11,434 nucleotides of DNA from an uncultured Flavobacteriaceae bacterium (lineage in GTDB: Bacteria; Bacteroidota; Bacteroidia; Flavobacteriales; Flavobacteriaceae), in NCBI GenBank assembly GCA_947311745.1, contig CAMZLT010000103.1:1-11434 (forward strand). Reading direction: 5' to 3'. The translations under genes and the position numbers were made by a program. Each line of letters starts with the position of its first letter. The stretch's first letter is position 1. Positions 1 through 7,300 of the stretch are shown here, piece after piece. The notes below the pieces were generated by a model. The model was not told the origin of the DNA and did not search any database. It worked only from the letters and a program-made list of their open reading frames with translations.

Positions 1-1
1 T

Positions 2-619
2 GCAAAAAAAGTAATTGAGGACTTATTGGAGTTTGGAAATGTGCAACATGCAATTTTAGGTGTTAACGGAGCAGAATTAAACGGTGTTAATGCAAAAGAT
101 TTACACACTACTGTAACGGAAGGTTTTTACATCGGAAGTATAGAAAAAAATTCTGGAGCTGAAAAAGCAGGAATACAAAAAAAAGATATTATTATAGGCA
201 TCGATGGTGTTAAAATTGCATCATTTTCAGATTTAACAGGTTATATTGGATCAAAAGAACCAAACGATGTGGTGGAAGTAAGGGTTTTACGAAATGAAGA
301 AACACTAACTTTTAAAGTTACTTTAGATAAAAAAGATTCGTATCATGCTAAAAATTTCGGATTTAGTTTAAAAGATTTAACACGAAACGAATTAAAAAAA
401 TATCAAATTCGTTCAGGAGCAAAGATAGACACGATACAAAATGACGAATTGTTAAAATACGGAGTTTCGGAAGGATTTATTATTCTAAAAATTAATAATT
501 TACCAATCGAAAATGCTGAACAAGCACAGCAAATACTAAACAATAAAGCTTTTAATCAAGTTTTGCGTATTGAAATGCTTAATCTTAATGGCGAATTAGA
601 ACGTTATATTTTTAGATAA
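2..619 (+). CDS. HtrA/DegP-family periplasmic serine protease, C-terminal part (5' end outside window)
   Basis: This is the last 205 residues of a Deg/HtrA serine endoprotease, which degrades or refolds damaged envelope proteins. The reading frame is open from base 2 and reads AKKVIEDLLEFGNVQHAILG, the helix and linker that join the protease domain to the first PDZ domain in DegP/DegQ. The gene therefore began upstream, and the TTG at base 26 is not its start. PDZ1 spans roughly visible residues 20-105; it includes a GFYIGSIEKNSGAEKAGIQK stretch, the usual peptide-binding core, followed by GDII-like IIIGIDG. PDZ2 spans about 115-205 and contains SEGFIILKINNLPIENAEQA. The His-Asp-Ser catalytic triad lies outside the window, so activity cannot be judged here. 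The family is periplasmic; the signal peptide is not visible. The gene converges on bshA, with a long hairpin just after its stop. The family call is firm; DegP versus DegQ cannot be resolved. Confidence 0.9.
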   Translation, partial: AKKVIEDLLEFGNVQHAILGVNGAELNGVNAKDLHTTVTEGFYIGSIEKNSGAEKAGIQKKDIIIGIDGVKIASFSDLTGYIGSKEPNDVVEVRVLRNEETLTFKVTLDKKDSYHAKNFGFSLKDLTRNELKKYQIRSGAKIDTIQNDELLKYGVSEGFIILKINNLPIENAEQAQQILNNKAFNQVLRIEMLNLNGELERYIFR

Positions 620-942
620 TTAACCGTGGTGTATTATAAATAAAAGTTGTTCATGTGTATTTAAATGAAATTAAATACACATGAACAACTTTTATTTCAA
701 ATTACAAAAAAATGGAAGTATTACGAGTTGTGAAAAACTAAAAATTATTGGTTTAATTGAATATATGAAATTAGTTATCCTTAAAATTTACCAAATTTTG
801 AATATTATTTCATCGCTGATAATAACTGCTGTAACAATCATTCAATACATAAATAAGTTTATCTTTGATAGAAATATCAACAATTTGAAAATTAATATTC
901 TCTAAATGCACAGCAGGTCATTTTATATATTGTGAGTTATTA
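620..942. other. 323-base intergenic region between convergent htrA and bshA
   Basis: The left part holds the perfect inverted repeat described separately (638-697). The remaining 245 bases are AT-rich and contain no gene I can support. A 74-codon plus-strand frame (681-905) starts inside the right arm of the hairpin and is rich in Ile, Leu, Asn and Lys, as random AT-rich DNA would be. A 33-codon minus-strand frame (911-810, GTG start) reads like ordinary protein (HLENINFQIVDISIKDKL...) but is too short to assign. No RNA gene or repeated unit was recognised. The region is unusually long for this tightly packed window, where other gaps are 5-116 bases, so a decayed gene or a small RNA remains possible. 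Confidence 0.6.
638..697. terminator. Perfect 27-bp inverted repeat, probable bidirectional terminator
   Basis: The left arm (638-664) and right arm (671-697) are exact reverse complements over 27 bases, separated by the 6-base loop ATGAAA. The stem core is GTTGTTCATGTGTATT, flanked by an A-rich run on the left and its T-rich complement on the right, so either strand's transcript ends in U-rich sequence. It begins 18 bases after the htrA stop codon and sits between two convergent genes, which suits a bidirectional intrinsic terminator. The stem is much longer than a typical terminator stem and contains little G+C, so a mobile-element remnant or a structured RNA is an alternative. I saw no second copy in the window. 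Confidence 0.65.
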
Positions 943-2073
943 CTAAACTCTATTCAGAATATCCTCATATATTTCAATATAATCAGGTAATACACGATTT
1001 AGGGTGAATTTTTCGGAATGTTTTTTTGCGTTATCTTTAAAAGTTGTTAATATTTCCTCATCATTTAAAATATAAAGAGCATTTTTTGCCATATCAATAA
1101 CATCACCAACAGGACTTAAAAAACCAGTTATATTATGTAAATTAACTTCTGGTAAACCTCCAGAATTAGTAGAAATTACAGGTGTTCTTGCAGCCATTGC
1201 TTCTAAGGCAGCTAAACCAAAACTTTCGGTTTGTGATGGTAGTAAAAACAAATCTGAGTAACATAAAATTTTGTTTACTTCGTTTGAATTTCCTAAAAAT
1301 AAGACTTTTTCTTTAATTTTTAATTCTTTACAAAGTCTGTCTATTTTTTCTCTATCAGGACCATCGCCAACCAATAATAATTTTGATGGAATTTCTTTTT
1401 GCACTTCATAAAATATTTTTACAACATCCGCAACACGCTTTACAGGTCTAAAATTACTAATATGTGTAAGAATTCGTTCGTTTGGTTTTGCCAATGAGCT
1501 TCTATCACATTCGTCATCGTTTATTAAAGGATATTTATTTACATCAATAAAGTTATAAACCACATCAATTTCTTTTTTAATATCAAATAATCGCAAGGTA
1601 TCCTCACGTAAACTATCGGAAACCGTAGTAACAGCATCAGAATTATTGATACTAAACTCTACCGCTGTTTTATACGACGGATGACTTCCTACCAAAGTGA
1701 TATCTGTTCCGTGAAGTGTGGTAACAAACGGGATTTTAACACCTTTTTCTTGTAGCATTTGTTGTGCCATATATGCAGCATACGCATGAGGAATAGCATA
1801 ATGTACATGTAGTAAATCTAACTTATAACGCAAAACAATATCTACTAATTTGGTGGAAAGTGCCAATTCGTATGGTTGGTAATGAAAAAGTGGATATTCC
1901 TCGACAAATACTTCATGAAAATATACATTTTTTGTTAATAAATCCAATCGCACTGGTTGGTGATAGGTTATAAAATGCACTTCGCAACCTTTTTTAGCAA
2001 GTGCAAGTCCTAATTCTGTCGCAACTACGCCACTTCCACCAAAAGTTGGATATAAAACGATTCCTATTTTCAT
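943..2073 (-). CDS. bshA: N-acetyl-alpha-D-glucosaminyl L-malate synthase BshA (bacillithiol biosynthesis)
   Basis: BshA is a GT4-family, GT-B fold glycosyltransferase that joins GlcNAc from UDP-GlcNAc to L-malate, the first step of bacillithiol synthesis in the cytoplasm. The 376-residue protein has the usual family length. Visible signatures are the N-terminal MKIGIVLYPTFGGSGVVATE with the glycine-rich loop at residues 12-15, HVHYAIPHA (89-97), TTLHGTD (118-124), the SNFRPVKR segment (206-213) and the C-terminal EX7E nucleotide-sugar motif at E283-E291, followed by STNSGGLPE. I chose the ATG at 2073. A longer frame reaches 2115, but its extra 14 residues resemble nothing in the family and begin inside a promoter-like box at 2113-2120. 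It is transcribed divergently from the Nudix gene. The bshB deacetylase and bshC genes that complete the pathway are not in the window. It is the only gene here ending in TAG. Confidence 0.92.
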   Translation of the reverse strand: MKIGIVLYPTFGGSGVVATELGLALAKKGCEVHFITYHQPVRLDLLTKNVYFHEVFVEEYPLFHYQPYELALSTKLVDIVLRYKLDLLHVHYAIPHAYAAYMAQQMLQEKGVKIPFVTTLHGTDITLVGSHPSYKTAVEFSINNSDAVTTVSDSLREDTLRLFDIKKEIDVVYNFIDVNKYPLINDDECDRSSLAKPNERILTHISNFRPVKRVADVVKIFYEVQKEIPSKLLLVGDGPDREKIDRLCKELKIKEKVLFLGNSNEVNKILCYSDLFLLPSQTESFGLAALEAMAARTPVISTNSGGLPEVNLHNITGFLSPVGDVIDMAKNALYILNDEEILTTFKDNAKKHSEKFTLNRVLPDYIEIYEDILNRV

Positions 2074-2112
2074 TATAAAGCTACTTTGTATTAGATTACA
2101 TCTGATTCGTCG

Positions 2113-2120
2113 CAAACTTA
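2113..2120 (-). promoter_or_regulatory. Candidate -7 element for bshA (TAAGTTTG)
   Basis: Read on the minus strand, the bases give TAAGTTTG, matching the Bacteroidota -7 consensus TAnnTTTG. It lies 39 bases upstream of the bshA ATG, predicting a leader of about 35 nt. A well-spaced -33 element is not evident; a TTTTG lies only 12 bases above it. The placement supports the ATG at 2073 over any start further upstream. Confidence 0.5.
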
Positions 2121-2143
2121 GAATAATTCTTTCAAAATATGTA

Positions 2144-2172
2144 TTGTTACAAGACTTTATTTGCTAAATTTG
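2144..2172 (+). promoter_or_regulatory. Candidate promoter for the Nudix-csaA-oxidoreductase cluster
   Basis: TTG at 2144-2146 and TAAATTTG at 2165-2172 are 18 bases apart, fitting the Bacteroidota pattern TTTG, 17-23 bases, TAnnTTTG. The -7 box ends 17 bases before the Nudix ATG at 2190, giving a short leader. The three plus-strand genes that follow are closely spaced (gaps of 5 and 26 bases), so this is the likely promoter for all of them. Confidence 0.6.
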
Positions 2173-2189
2173 TTCAATTGTTTTAATAA

Positions 2190-2846
2190 ATGGAATTCAA
2201 TATACTTTCAAAGCACCTAAATACAATCCAAGAAAAAGCAAATGCAGGATGGAAAGCACAACAAATAATGGCTCCAGCTTTACGATTGCAATATAATGAA
2301 GAACAAATAAAAGATAGAAATCCTAAAAAAGCTTCTGTTTTAGTATTGCTATATTCAAAAGATGCAAAATTACACTTTGTATTGACAAAACGTGCAAGCT
2401 ATAAAGGCACACACTCTGCACAAATTAGTTTTCCTGGAGGAAAAGTAAATGACAGCGATAAAACCTTATATCAAACTGCATTAAGAGAGACTTTTGAAGA
2501 AATTAATATACATCCAAAACACGTTATTTTACTTAAAGAATTGAGTAAAACCTATATTCCACCAAGTAATTTTTGGGTATATCCATTTTTAGCGTACACT
2601 AGTGAAAGTCCGAATTTTAAAAAAAATTACGAAGTTGCTTCCATTTTAGAAGTACCAATTACCGAATTATTTAATGAAAAAAATGTGCGAATTAAAAAAA
2701 TAAGTACGTCATATATGAAAAATGCCGATGTGCCATATTTTAATTTACAAAAGGAAGTAGTTTGGGGAGCAACTGCAATGATTTTAAATGAGTTAAAAGA
2801 ATTACTTAAACCAATTTTACAAGAAAATTTAGCAAATAAAAGATAA
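2190..2846 (+). CDS. Nudix hydrolase, CoA pyrophosphatase-like (NudL type)
   Basis: Members of this Nudix branch cleave the diphosphate bond of CoA and its derivatives to 3',5'-ADP and phosphopantetheine, using Mg or Mn, in the cytoplasm. In the 218-residue product the domain starts near residue 46. LTKRASYKGTHSAQISFPGG (65-84) matches the CoA-pyrophosphatase signature that precedes the Nudix box in this subfamily. The box follows at 83-107, with the metal-binding core R99-E100-T-F-E103-E104. The usual Gly after the EE pair is Asn106 here (EEINI instead of EEIGI), a small departure that leaves the acidic ligands intact. The 45-residue N-terminal helical lead is common in Bacteroidota homologues. 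The ATG at 2190 follows a good promoter and has no competing in-frame start nearby. Substrate is inferred from the motif, not shown. Confidence 0.82.
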   Translation: MEFNILSKHLNTIQEKANAGWKAQQIMAPALRLQYNEEQIKDRNPKKASVLVLLYSKDAKLHFVLTKRASYKGTHSAQISFPGGKVNDSDKTLYQTALRETFEEINIHPKHVILLKELSKTYIPPSNFWVYPFLAYTSESPNFKKNYEVASILEVPITELFNEKNVRIKKISTSYMKNADVPYFNLQKEVVWGATAMILNELKELLKPILQENLANKR

Positions 2847-2851
2847 AAAAA

Positions 2852-3187
2852 ATGAAAGATACTATTACATTTGAGGAATTTAGTAAAGTAGATATTCGTA
2901 TAGGAACGATAATAAAAGTTACGGATTTTGAGAAAGCACGAAAACCAGCATATCAAATTCATATTGACTTTGGTGCATTAGGAATTAAAAAAACATCTGC
3001 ACAAATCACCGTTTTGTATACTAAAGATGAATTATTGAATAAGCAAGTACTTGCTGTGGTAAATTTTAAGCCAAAACAAATTGCAAATTTTATGAGCGAA
3101 TGTTTGATTTTAGGTATTCAAAATGGAGTAGAAGTAGTTTTATTAAAAACCGATGATAACGTTAAAAACGGAAGTGTAGTTTCTTAA
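2852..3187 (+). CDS. csaA: CsaA/YgjH-family tRNA-binding OB-fold protein
   Basis: This 111-residue protein is a stand-alone tRNA-binding domain (OB fold) of the kind also appended to MetRS and PheRS beta. CsaA has been described as having export-chaperone-like activity and the family binds tRNA, but its cellular role is not well settled. The sequence shows the family hallmarks: FSKVDIRIGTIIKV (10-23) at the first strand and NFKPKQIANFMSECLILG (71-88), which corresponds to the NF-P-QI-G--SE-L-LG motif near the dimer interface. The length is essentially the family norm (about 110 residues). The gene starts 5 bases after the Nudix stop, in an A-rich context without a Shine-Dalgarno sequence, so it is probably co-transcribed and perhaps translationally coupled. 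No functional link to CoA hydrolysis is evident. Confidence 0.88.
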   Translation: MKDTITFEEFSKVDIRIGTIIKVTDFEKARKPAYQIHIDFGALGIKKTSAQITVLYTKDELLNKQVLAVVNFKPKQIANFMSECLILGIQNGVEVVLLKTDDNVKNGSVVS

Positions 3188-3213
3188 TTTTACAAAGTTT
3201 TATTTGTATATAC

Positions 3214-6108
3214 ATGAATTTAAAATCCTTAAAAAATACGTTAGATGGCGAGTTGCAAACCGATGATTTACATAGAATTATCTATGCAACAGATGCTTCG
3301 GTATATAGAAAAATTCCTGTAGCAGTTGCATATCCAAAAAACGAAGCGGATATTAAAAAATTAATTCGTTTTGCTACAAAAAATAAGATAACTTTAACAC
3401 CACGAACAGCAGGAACTTCACTTGCAGGACAGTGTGTTACTAACGGAATTGTAGTAGATTTTTCAAAATATTTTACCAAAATATTGGATTTTGATGAACA
3501 AAATAAAATAATAACCGTACAACCAGGAGTAATTCGCGATGAATTAAACGTATTTTTAAAACCCTACGGCTTGTTTTTTTCGCCAAATACATCTACATCC
3601 AATCGTTGTATGCTAGGAGGGATGATTGGTAATAATTCCTCTGGTACAACTTCAATAAAATATGGCGTTACAAGAGATAAAGTAGTGAAAATTGAGGCTA
3701 TTTTAAGCGATACATCAAAAGTGATTTTTAAAGAATTAAACCAACAAGAATTTAAGCAGAAGTGTTTTGGAAATGCTTTAGAAAATAGAATTTATAGAAA
3801 AATTAAAGATACACTTAGCAATTCAGAAATACAACAAGAGATTAAAAATGAATTTCCGAAGCCAGAAATTCATCGTAGAAATACTGGTTATGCCGTAGAT
3901 TCTTTATTAGATTTTTCACTTTTTGGAGGAAAAAATAATACCATTAACCTTAGTGAAATTCTTTGCGGAAGTGAAGGAACACTTGCAATAAATACTGCAA
4001 TTACTTTAAAATTAGATAGTTTACCGCCAAAATTTAATATATTGGTTGCTTCGCATTTTAATAGTATTCACGAAAGTTTGGAAGCAGTGCAAGTAGCCAT
4101 GAATCACAATTTATATTTATGTGAATTGATGGATAAAACTATTTTAGATTGCACTAAAAACAATGCTACACAGCTTAAAAATAGATTTTTTATACAAGGT
4201 GATCCCAAAGCTATTTTAATGTTGGAAGTTAAAGCAAACTCGCAAATTGAAGCGGAAAAATTAACAGAAAATTTAATATACGATTTAGAAAAACACCATT
4301 TTGGCTATGCTCACAGTAAAATTATAGGCAACGATGTAAAAAAGGTAATTGCATTGCGAAAAGCAGGTTTAGGCCTTTTAGGAAATATTATTGGCGATAA
4401 AAAAGGCGTTGCTTGTATTGAGGATACTGCAGTTTCGTTACAAGATTTACCTAACTATATTTCGGAATTTACAAAACTAATGGCTACTTTCAAGCAAGAT
4501 GCTATTTATTATGCACATGCAGGTGCTGGAGAATTGCATTTGCGTCCGATTTTAAACCTAAAAAAGAAAAAAGATGTCGCTCTTTTTAGAGAAATCACGA
4601 CTAAAACAGCAAAGTTAGTAAAAAAATACCAAGGTTCGTTTAGTGGTGAGCATGGTGATGGCATTGTACGTGCAGAATTTATTGAACCTATGATCGGAAG
4701 TAAAAATTATTCCCTTTTAAAGGAAATAAAACAAACTTTTGATGCAAATACTATTTTTAACAAAGGAAAAATAATTTTCGAACAAAAAATGGATGTCAAT
4801 TTACGGTATAAAGCCGATAGAATTGAACCAAATATTCAAACAAAATACGATTTTTCAGATAATAAAGGTATTTTGCGACTTGCCGAGAAATGCAACGGTT
4901 CTGGCGATTGCCGAAAACCGCAAAGTAGTGGAGGAGTGATGTGTCCGAGTTATCGTGCTACTAAAAACGAAAAGGACACAACACGAGCAAGAGCAAATAC
5001 TTTACGAGAAATTTTAACCAATTCAGGTGCAAAAAATCCGTTTGATAGTAAGGAATTAAAAGCTGTTTTTGATTTGTGTATTAGTTGTAAGGCTTGTGCA
5101 AGTGAATGTCCGAGTAATGTGGATGTTTCGATATTAAAATCGGAATTTTTATACCAGTATCAAAAAGAAAATAAACCCAGTTTACGGACAAAATTATTTG
5201 CAAATACTAGTAAATTTATGCCATTTGCAAGAGTTTCGCCAAATGCTTTTAATTTTATTAGTAATTTTTATTTCACTAAAAAAATACTTGGAATTACTAC
5301 CAAACGAAACCTTCCAAAAATTAGTAAAAAAACACTTTTTAATATATTAAAAAACAAAAAAAGTAATTCTTTTAATGAAAAACTAAAAAAAGTCTATTTA
5401 TTTATAGATGAATTTACGAATAATTATGACGTACAAATTGGTTTAGATACCTATAATTTAGTAACTAAATTAGGTTATGAAGTTGCTATAATTGCACATG
5501 TTGAAAGCGGTAGAGCACAAATTTCAAAAGGCTTTTTAGATGAAGCTAAGGTATTAGCAAATAAAAACATGGAGATATTTAAAGATATAATACATAAAGA
5601 TTCGGTTTTAGTTGGTATAGAGCCTTCAGCAATTTTAACATTTAGAGATGAATATTTGCGATTAGCAGACAATAGAGTTGTGGCTAAAAAAATAGCAAAA
5701 TATACCTTTACTATTGAGGAATTTATCGCTTCAGAAATTTCACAAAAAAATATAACATCTAATTTATTTACCAATCAAAAAAAACAAGTAAAGATTCATA
5801 CACATTGCCATCAAAAAGCTTTATCAAACTCAGATACTACATTTAAAATGCTGAATATTATTCCAAATTACAAAGTAACTATTTTGAATACAGGATGTTG
5901 CGGAATGGCTGGCTCGTTTGGTTATGAAGCAGAACATTATGATGTTAGTATGCAAATTGGGGATAATTCAGTTTTTACTAAAATTAGAAATTGTGCAAAA
6001 GATACTGAAATATCCGTTTCAGGAACTAGTTGCAGACATCAAATTTTTGATGGAACAAAACGAAAAACAAAACATCCAATTAGTATTTTATTAGATGCAT
6101 TGATCTAA
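3214..6108 (+). CDS. FAD-linked, Fe-S-containing dehydrogenase, YdiJ-like (D-2-hydroxyglutarate/D-lactate type)
   Basis: A 964-residue fusion oxidoreductase. Residues about 35-265 form the PCMH-type FAD-binding domain, with PRTAGTSLAGQ (63-73), GGMIGNNSSGT (135-145) and CGSEGTLAI (251-259). Residues about 270-525 are the FAD-oxidase C-terminal domain, with HAGAGELHLRP (435-445) and GEHGDGIVRAE (478-488). A ferredoxin-like segment follows: C560, C566 and C577-Pro, then C622-x2-C625-x2-C628-x3-C632-Pro. The C-terminus carries two CCG-like halves around HTHCHQKA (862-869) and NTGCCGMAGSFG (892-903), plus C940. This order matches E. coli YdiJ, which oxidises D-2-hydroxyglutarate; D-lactate and glycolate oxidases share the parts. 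No signal peptide or membrane segment is visible. Only seven cysteines occur in the ferredoxin part instead of the classical eight. The substrate is inferred. The gene is last in its cluster and ends 8 bases before the convergent yebC. Confidence 0.85.
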   Translation: MNLKSLKNTLDGELQTDDLHRIIYATDASVYRKIPVAVAYPKNEADIKKLIRFATKNKITLTPRTAGTSLAGQCVTNGIVVDFSKYFTKILDFDEQNKIITVQPGVIRDELNVFLKPYGLFFSPNTSTSNRCMLGGMIGNNSSGTTSIKYGVTRDKVVKIEAILSDTSKVIFKELNQQEFKQKCFGNALENRIYRKIKDTLSNSEIQQEIKNEFPKPEIHRRNTGYAVDSLLDFSLFGGKNNTINLSEILCGSEGTLAINTAITLKLDSLPPKFNILVASHFNSIHESLEAVQVAMNHNLYLCELMDKTILDCTKNNATQLKNRFFIQGDPKAILMLEVKANSQIEAEKLTENLIYDLEKHHFGYAHSKIIGNDVKKVIALRKAGLGLLGNIIGDKKGVACIEDTAVSLQDLPNYISEFTKLMATFKQDAIYYAHAGAGELHLRPILNLKKKKDVALFREITTKTAKLVKKYQGSFSGEHGDGIVRAEFIEPMIGSKNYSLLKEIKQTFDANTIFNKGKIIFEQKMDVNLRYKADRIEPNIQTKYDFSDNKGILRLAEKCNGSGDCRKPQSSGGVMCPSYRATKNEKDTTRARANTLREILTNSGAKNPFDSKELKAVFDLCISCKACASECPSNVDVSILKSEFLYQYQKENKPSLRTKLFANTSKFMPFARVSPNAFNFISNFYFTKKILGITTKRNLPKISKKTLFNILKNKKSNSFNEKLKKVYLFIDEFTNNYDVQIGLDTYNLVTKLGYEVAIIAHVESGRAQISKGFLDEAKVLANKNMEIFKDIIHKDSVLVGIEPSAILTFRDEYLRLADNRVVAKKIAKYTFTIEEFIASEISQKNITSNLFTNQKKQVKIHTHCHQKALSNSDTTFKMLNIIPNYKVTILNTGCCGMAGSFGYEAEHYDVSMQIGDNSVFTKIRNCAKDTEISVSGTSCRHQIFDGTKRKTKHPISILLDALI

Positions 6109-6116
6109 AAAAAATA

Positions 6117-6830
6117 TTACATTTCCATATTGTGATATACGTTTTGTACATCATCATCATCTTCTAATCGTTCTAAGAGTTTTTCTACATCTTTTTGATG
6201 CTCTTCAGAAAGTTTTTTGGTGTTTGTTGGTATTCTTTCAAAGCCAGAGGATAAAATTTCCAATTCGCGTTCTTCTAAATATTTTTGCACGCTTCCAAAT
6301 TGGTCAAATGGAGCATAAATTATAATACCATCATCATCTTGAAACACTTCTTCTACTTCAAAATCTAATAAATCTAATTCTAATTCTTCTAAATCGATTG
6401 AATCGTTACTTGTAACTCGGAAATTACAAGTTCTATCAAACATAAAAACAACAGAGCCTGAAGTACCAAACGTACCATCGCATTTATTAAAAGCAGCACG
6501 AACATTTGCAACTGTTCGATTATTATTATCCGTTGCAGTTTCTACTAAAATGGCAATTCCGTGAGGAGCATATCCTTCAAAAAGTACTTCTTTATAATTT
6601 GCAGTATCTTTATCCGAAGCTTTTTTTATAGCTCTAGCGACATTATCTTTAGGCATATTTGCTGCCTTTGCATTTTGAATAACAGCTCTTAACCTTGCAT
6701 TTGTGTCAGGGTTTGGACCTCCTTCTTTAACAGCCATTACAATGTCTTTACCAATACGAGTAAAAGTTTTTGCCATTGCTGACCAACGTTTCATTTTACG
6801 TGCTTTTCTAAATTCAAATGCTCTTCCCAT
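6117..6830 (-). CDS. yebC: YebC/TACO1-family protein
   Basis: A 237-residue member of the YebC/PmpR/TACO1 family. These proteins have been annotated as DNA-binding regulators; more recent work ties some members to translation, relieving ribosome stalling at proline stretches, as mitochondrial TACO1 does. Visible hallmarks are the basic N-terminus MGRAFEFRKARKMKRWS, the core helix region GGPNPDTNARLRAVIQNAKA (38-57) followed by NMPKDNVARAIKKA, the GYAPHGIAILVE strand, and the conserved DNNNRTVANVRAAF and GSVVFMFD segments. The C-terminal third is acidic. Canonical members start MAGHSKW; the MGRAFEF start is the form I associate with Bacteroidota. The gene lies 22 bases downstream of the acidic 124-residue protein on the same strand, so the two are probably co-transcribed. 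Whether this copy acts on DNA or on ribosomes cannot be told from sequence. Confidence 0.9.
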   Translation of the reverse strand: MGRAFEFRKARKMKRWSAMAKTFTRIGKDIVMAVKEGGPNPDTNARLRAVIQNAKAANMPKDNVARAIKKASDKDTANYKEVLFEGYAPHGIAILVETATDNNNRTVANVRAAFNKCDGTFGTSGSVVFMFDRTCNFRVTSNDSIDLEELELDLLDFEVEEVFQDDDGIIIYAPFDQFGSVQKYLEERELEILSSGFERIPTNTKKLSEEHQKDVEKLLERLEDDDDVQNVYHNMEM

Positions 6831-6852
6831 TTTCTATCTTTTTAGTTTAATT

Positions 6853-7227
6853 TTACCAAGTTTCACCTGCTTGTTCCTTCATGTCAGCAACAAATTCTCT
6901 TATATCTGCAATATTCATCTTATTAGAAATATCTTCCATATTTGATAGTAAATAGGTAAGACTTTCTGCAGGATTAATATCTACATCTGCATCCTCTTTT
7001 TCTACTCCTTCGATTGGTTCATCGTCAGGAATGGCAACATTAAAAGTATTATTTTTTTCGATATGTTGATAGGTTAATCGTAGTGCTTTTGCTAGTAAAG
7101 GTTGATTTTCATCTACAACCATTACACGTAAAGCTTTTAAATTATCAATTATAGAATCTGAAATTCCGTTTGCTGCAATTTCAGCTTTGATTTCTTTTAA
7201 AATTTTATAGTACTTAGAATTGTTCAA
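6853..7227 (-). CDS. Unidentified acidic 124-residue protein upstream of yebC
   Basis: I do not recognise this family. The product is 124 residues with no signal peptide or membrane segment. Residues 1-55 look helical (SKYYKILKEIKAEI..., then LLAKALRLTYQHIEKN). A disordered-looking acidic stretch follows at about 66-84 (PDDEPIEGVEKEDADVDI). The C-terminal 40 residues again look helical and end in GETW. The start is a TTG at 7227. No in-frame ATG occurs nearby upstream, and a good promoter ends 25 bases before this codon, so translation must begin here or at ATT 7230; the next ATG is residue 36, which would discard a plausible helix. The gene leads a probable two-gene operon with yebC, so a role linked to translation or to YebC is conceivable, but that is inference from position only. 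Confidence 0.75.
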   Translation of the reverse strand: MNNSKYYKILKEIKAEIAANGISDSIIDNLKALRVMVVDENQPLLAKALRLTYQHIEKNNTFNVAIPDDEPIEGVEKEDADVDINPAESLTYLLSNMEDISNKMNIADIREFVADMKEQAGETW

Positions 7228-7252
7228 AATATTTATTTTATCAGTTATCTTG

Positions 7253-7285
7253 CAAAGATAAAATATTTAAGAAATAAAAACCAAA
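7253..7285 (-). promoter_or_regulatory. Candidate promoter for the acidic-protein/yebC operon
   Basis: On the minus strand, TTTG (7285-7282) and TATCTTTG (7260-7253) are 21 bases apart, matching the Bacteroidota TTTG, 17-23 bases, TAnnTTTG pattern. The predicted transcription start is about 20 nt before the TTG codon at 7227. This favours the TTG start and rules out an AUG further upstream. Confidence 0.65.
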
Positions 7286-7300
7286 AGCTATTGATTAATT

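Noticed and set aside
681..905. 74-codon plus-strand frame beginning in the right arm of the hairpin
   Set aside because: The start codon is part of the inverted repeat, the product is low-complexity Ile/Leu/Asn/Lys sequence with no recognisable motif, and no promoter precedes it.
2074..2115. N-terminal extension of bshA starting at 2115
   Set aside because: The extra 14 residues do not resemble BshA, which begins MKIGIV, and the extension starts inside a promoter-like box.
2627..2962. 111-codon minus-strand frame across the Nudix/csaA junction
   Set aside because: It is antisense to two well-identified genes, and its Phe/Ser/Ile-rich product is what the reverse of AT-rich coding DNA gives.
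5475..5774. 99-codon minus-strand frame inside the YdiJ-like gene
   Set aside because: It lies antisense within a domain-rich, clearly coding gene and shows no motif of its own.
6141..6160. Short CAT/ATC repeat run in yebC resembling a microsatellite
   Set aside because: It simply encodes the Asp run in the acidic tail of YebC and is too short to be a repeat element.
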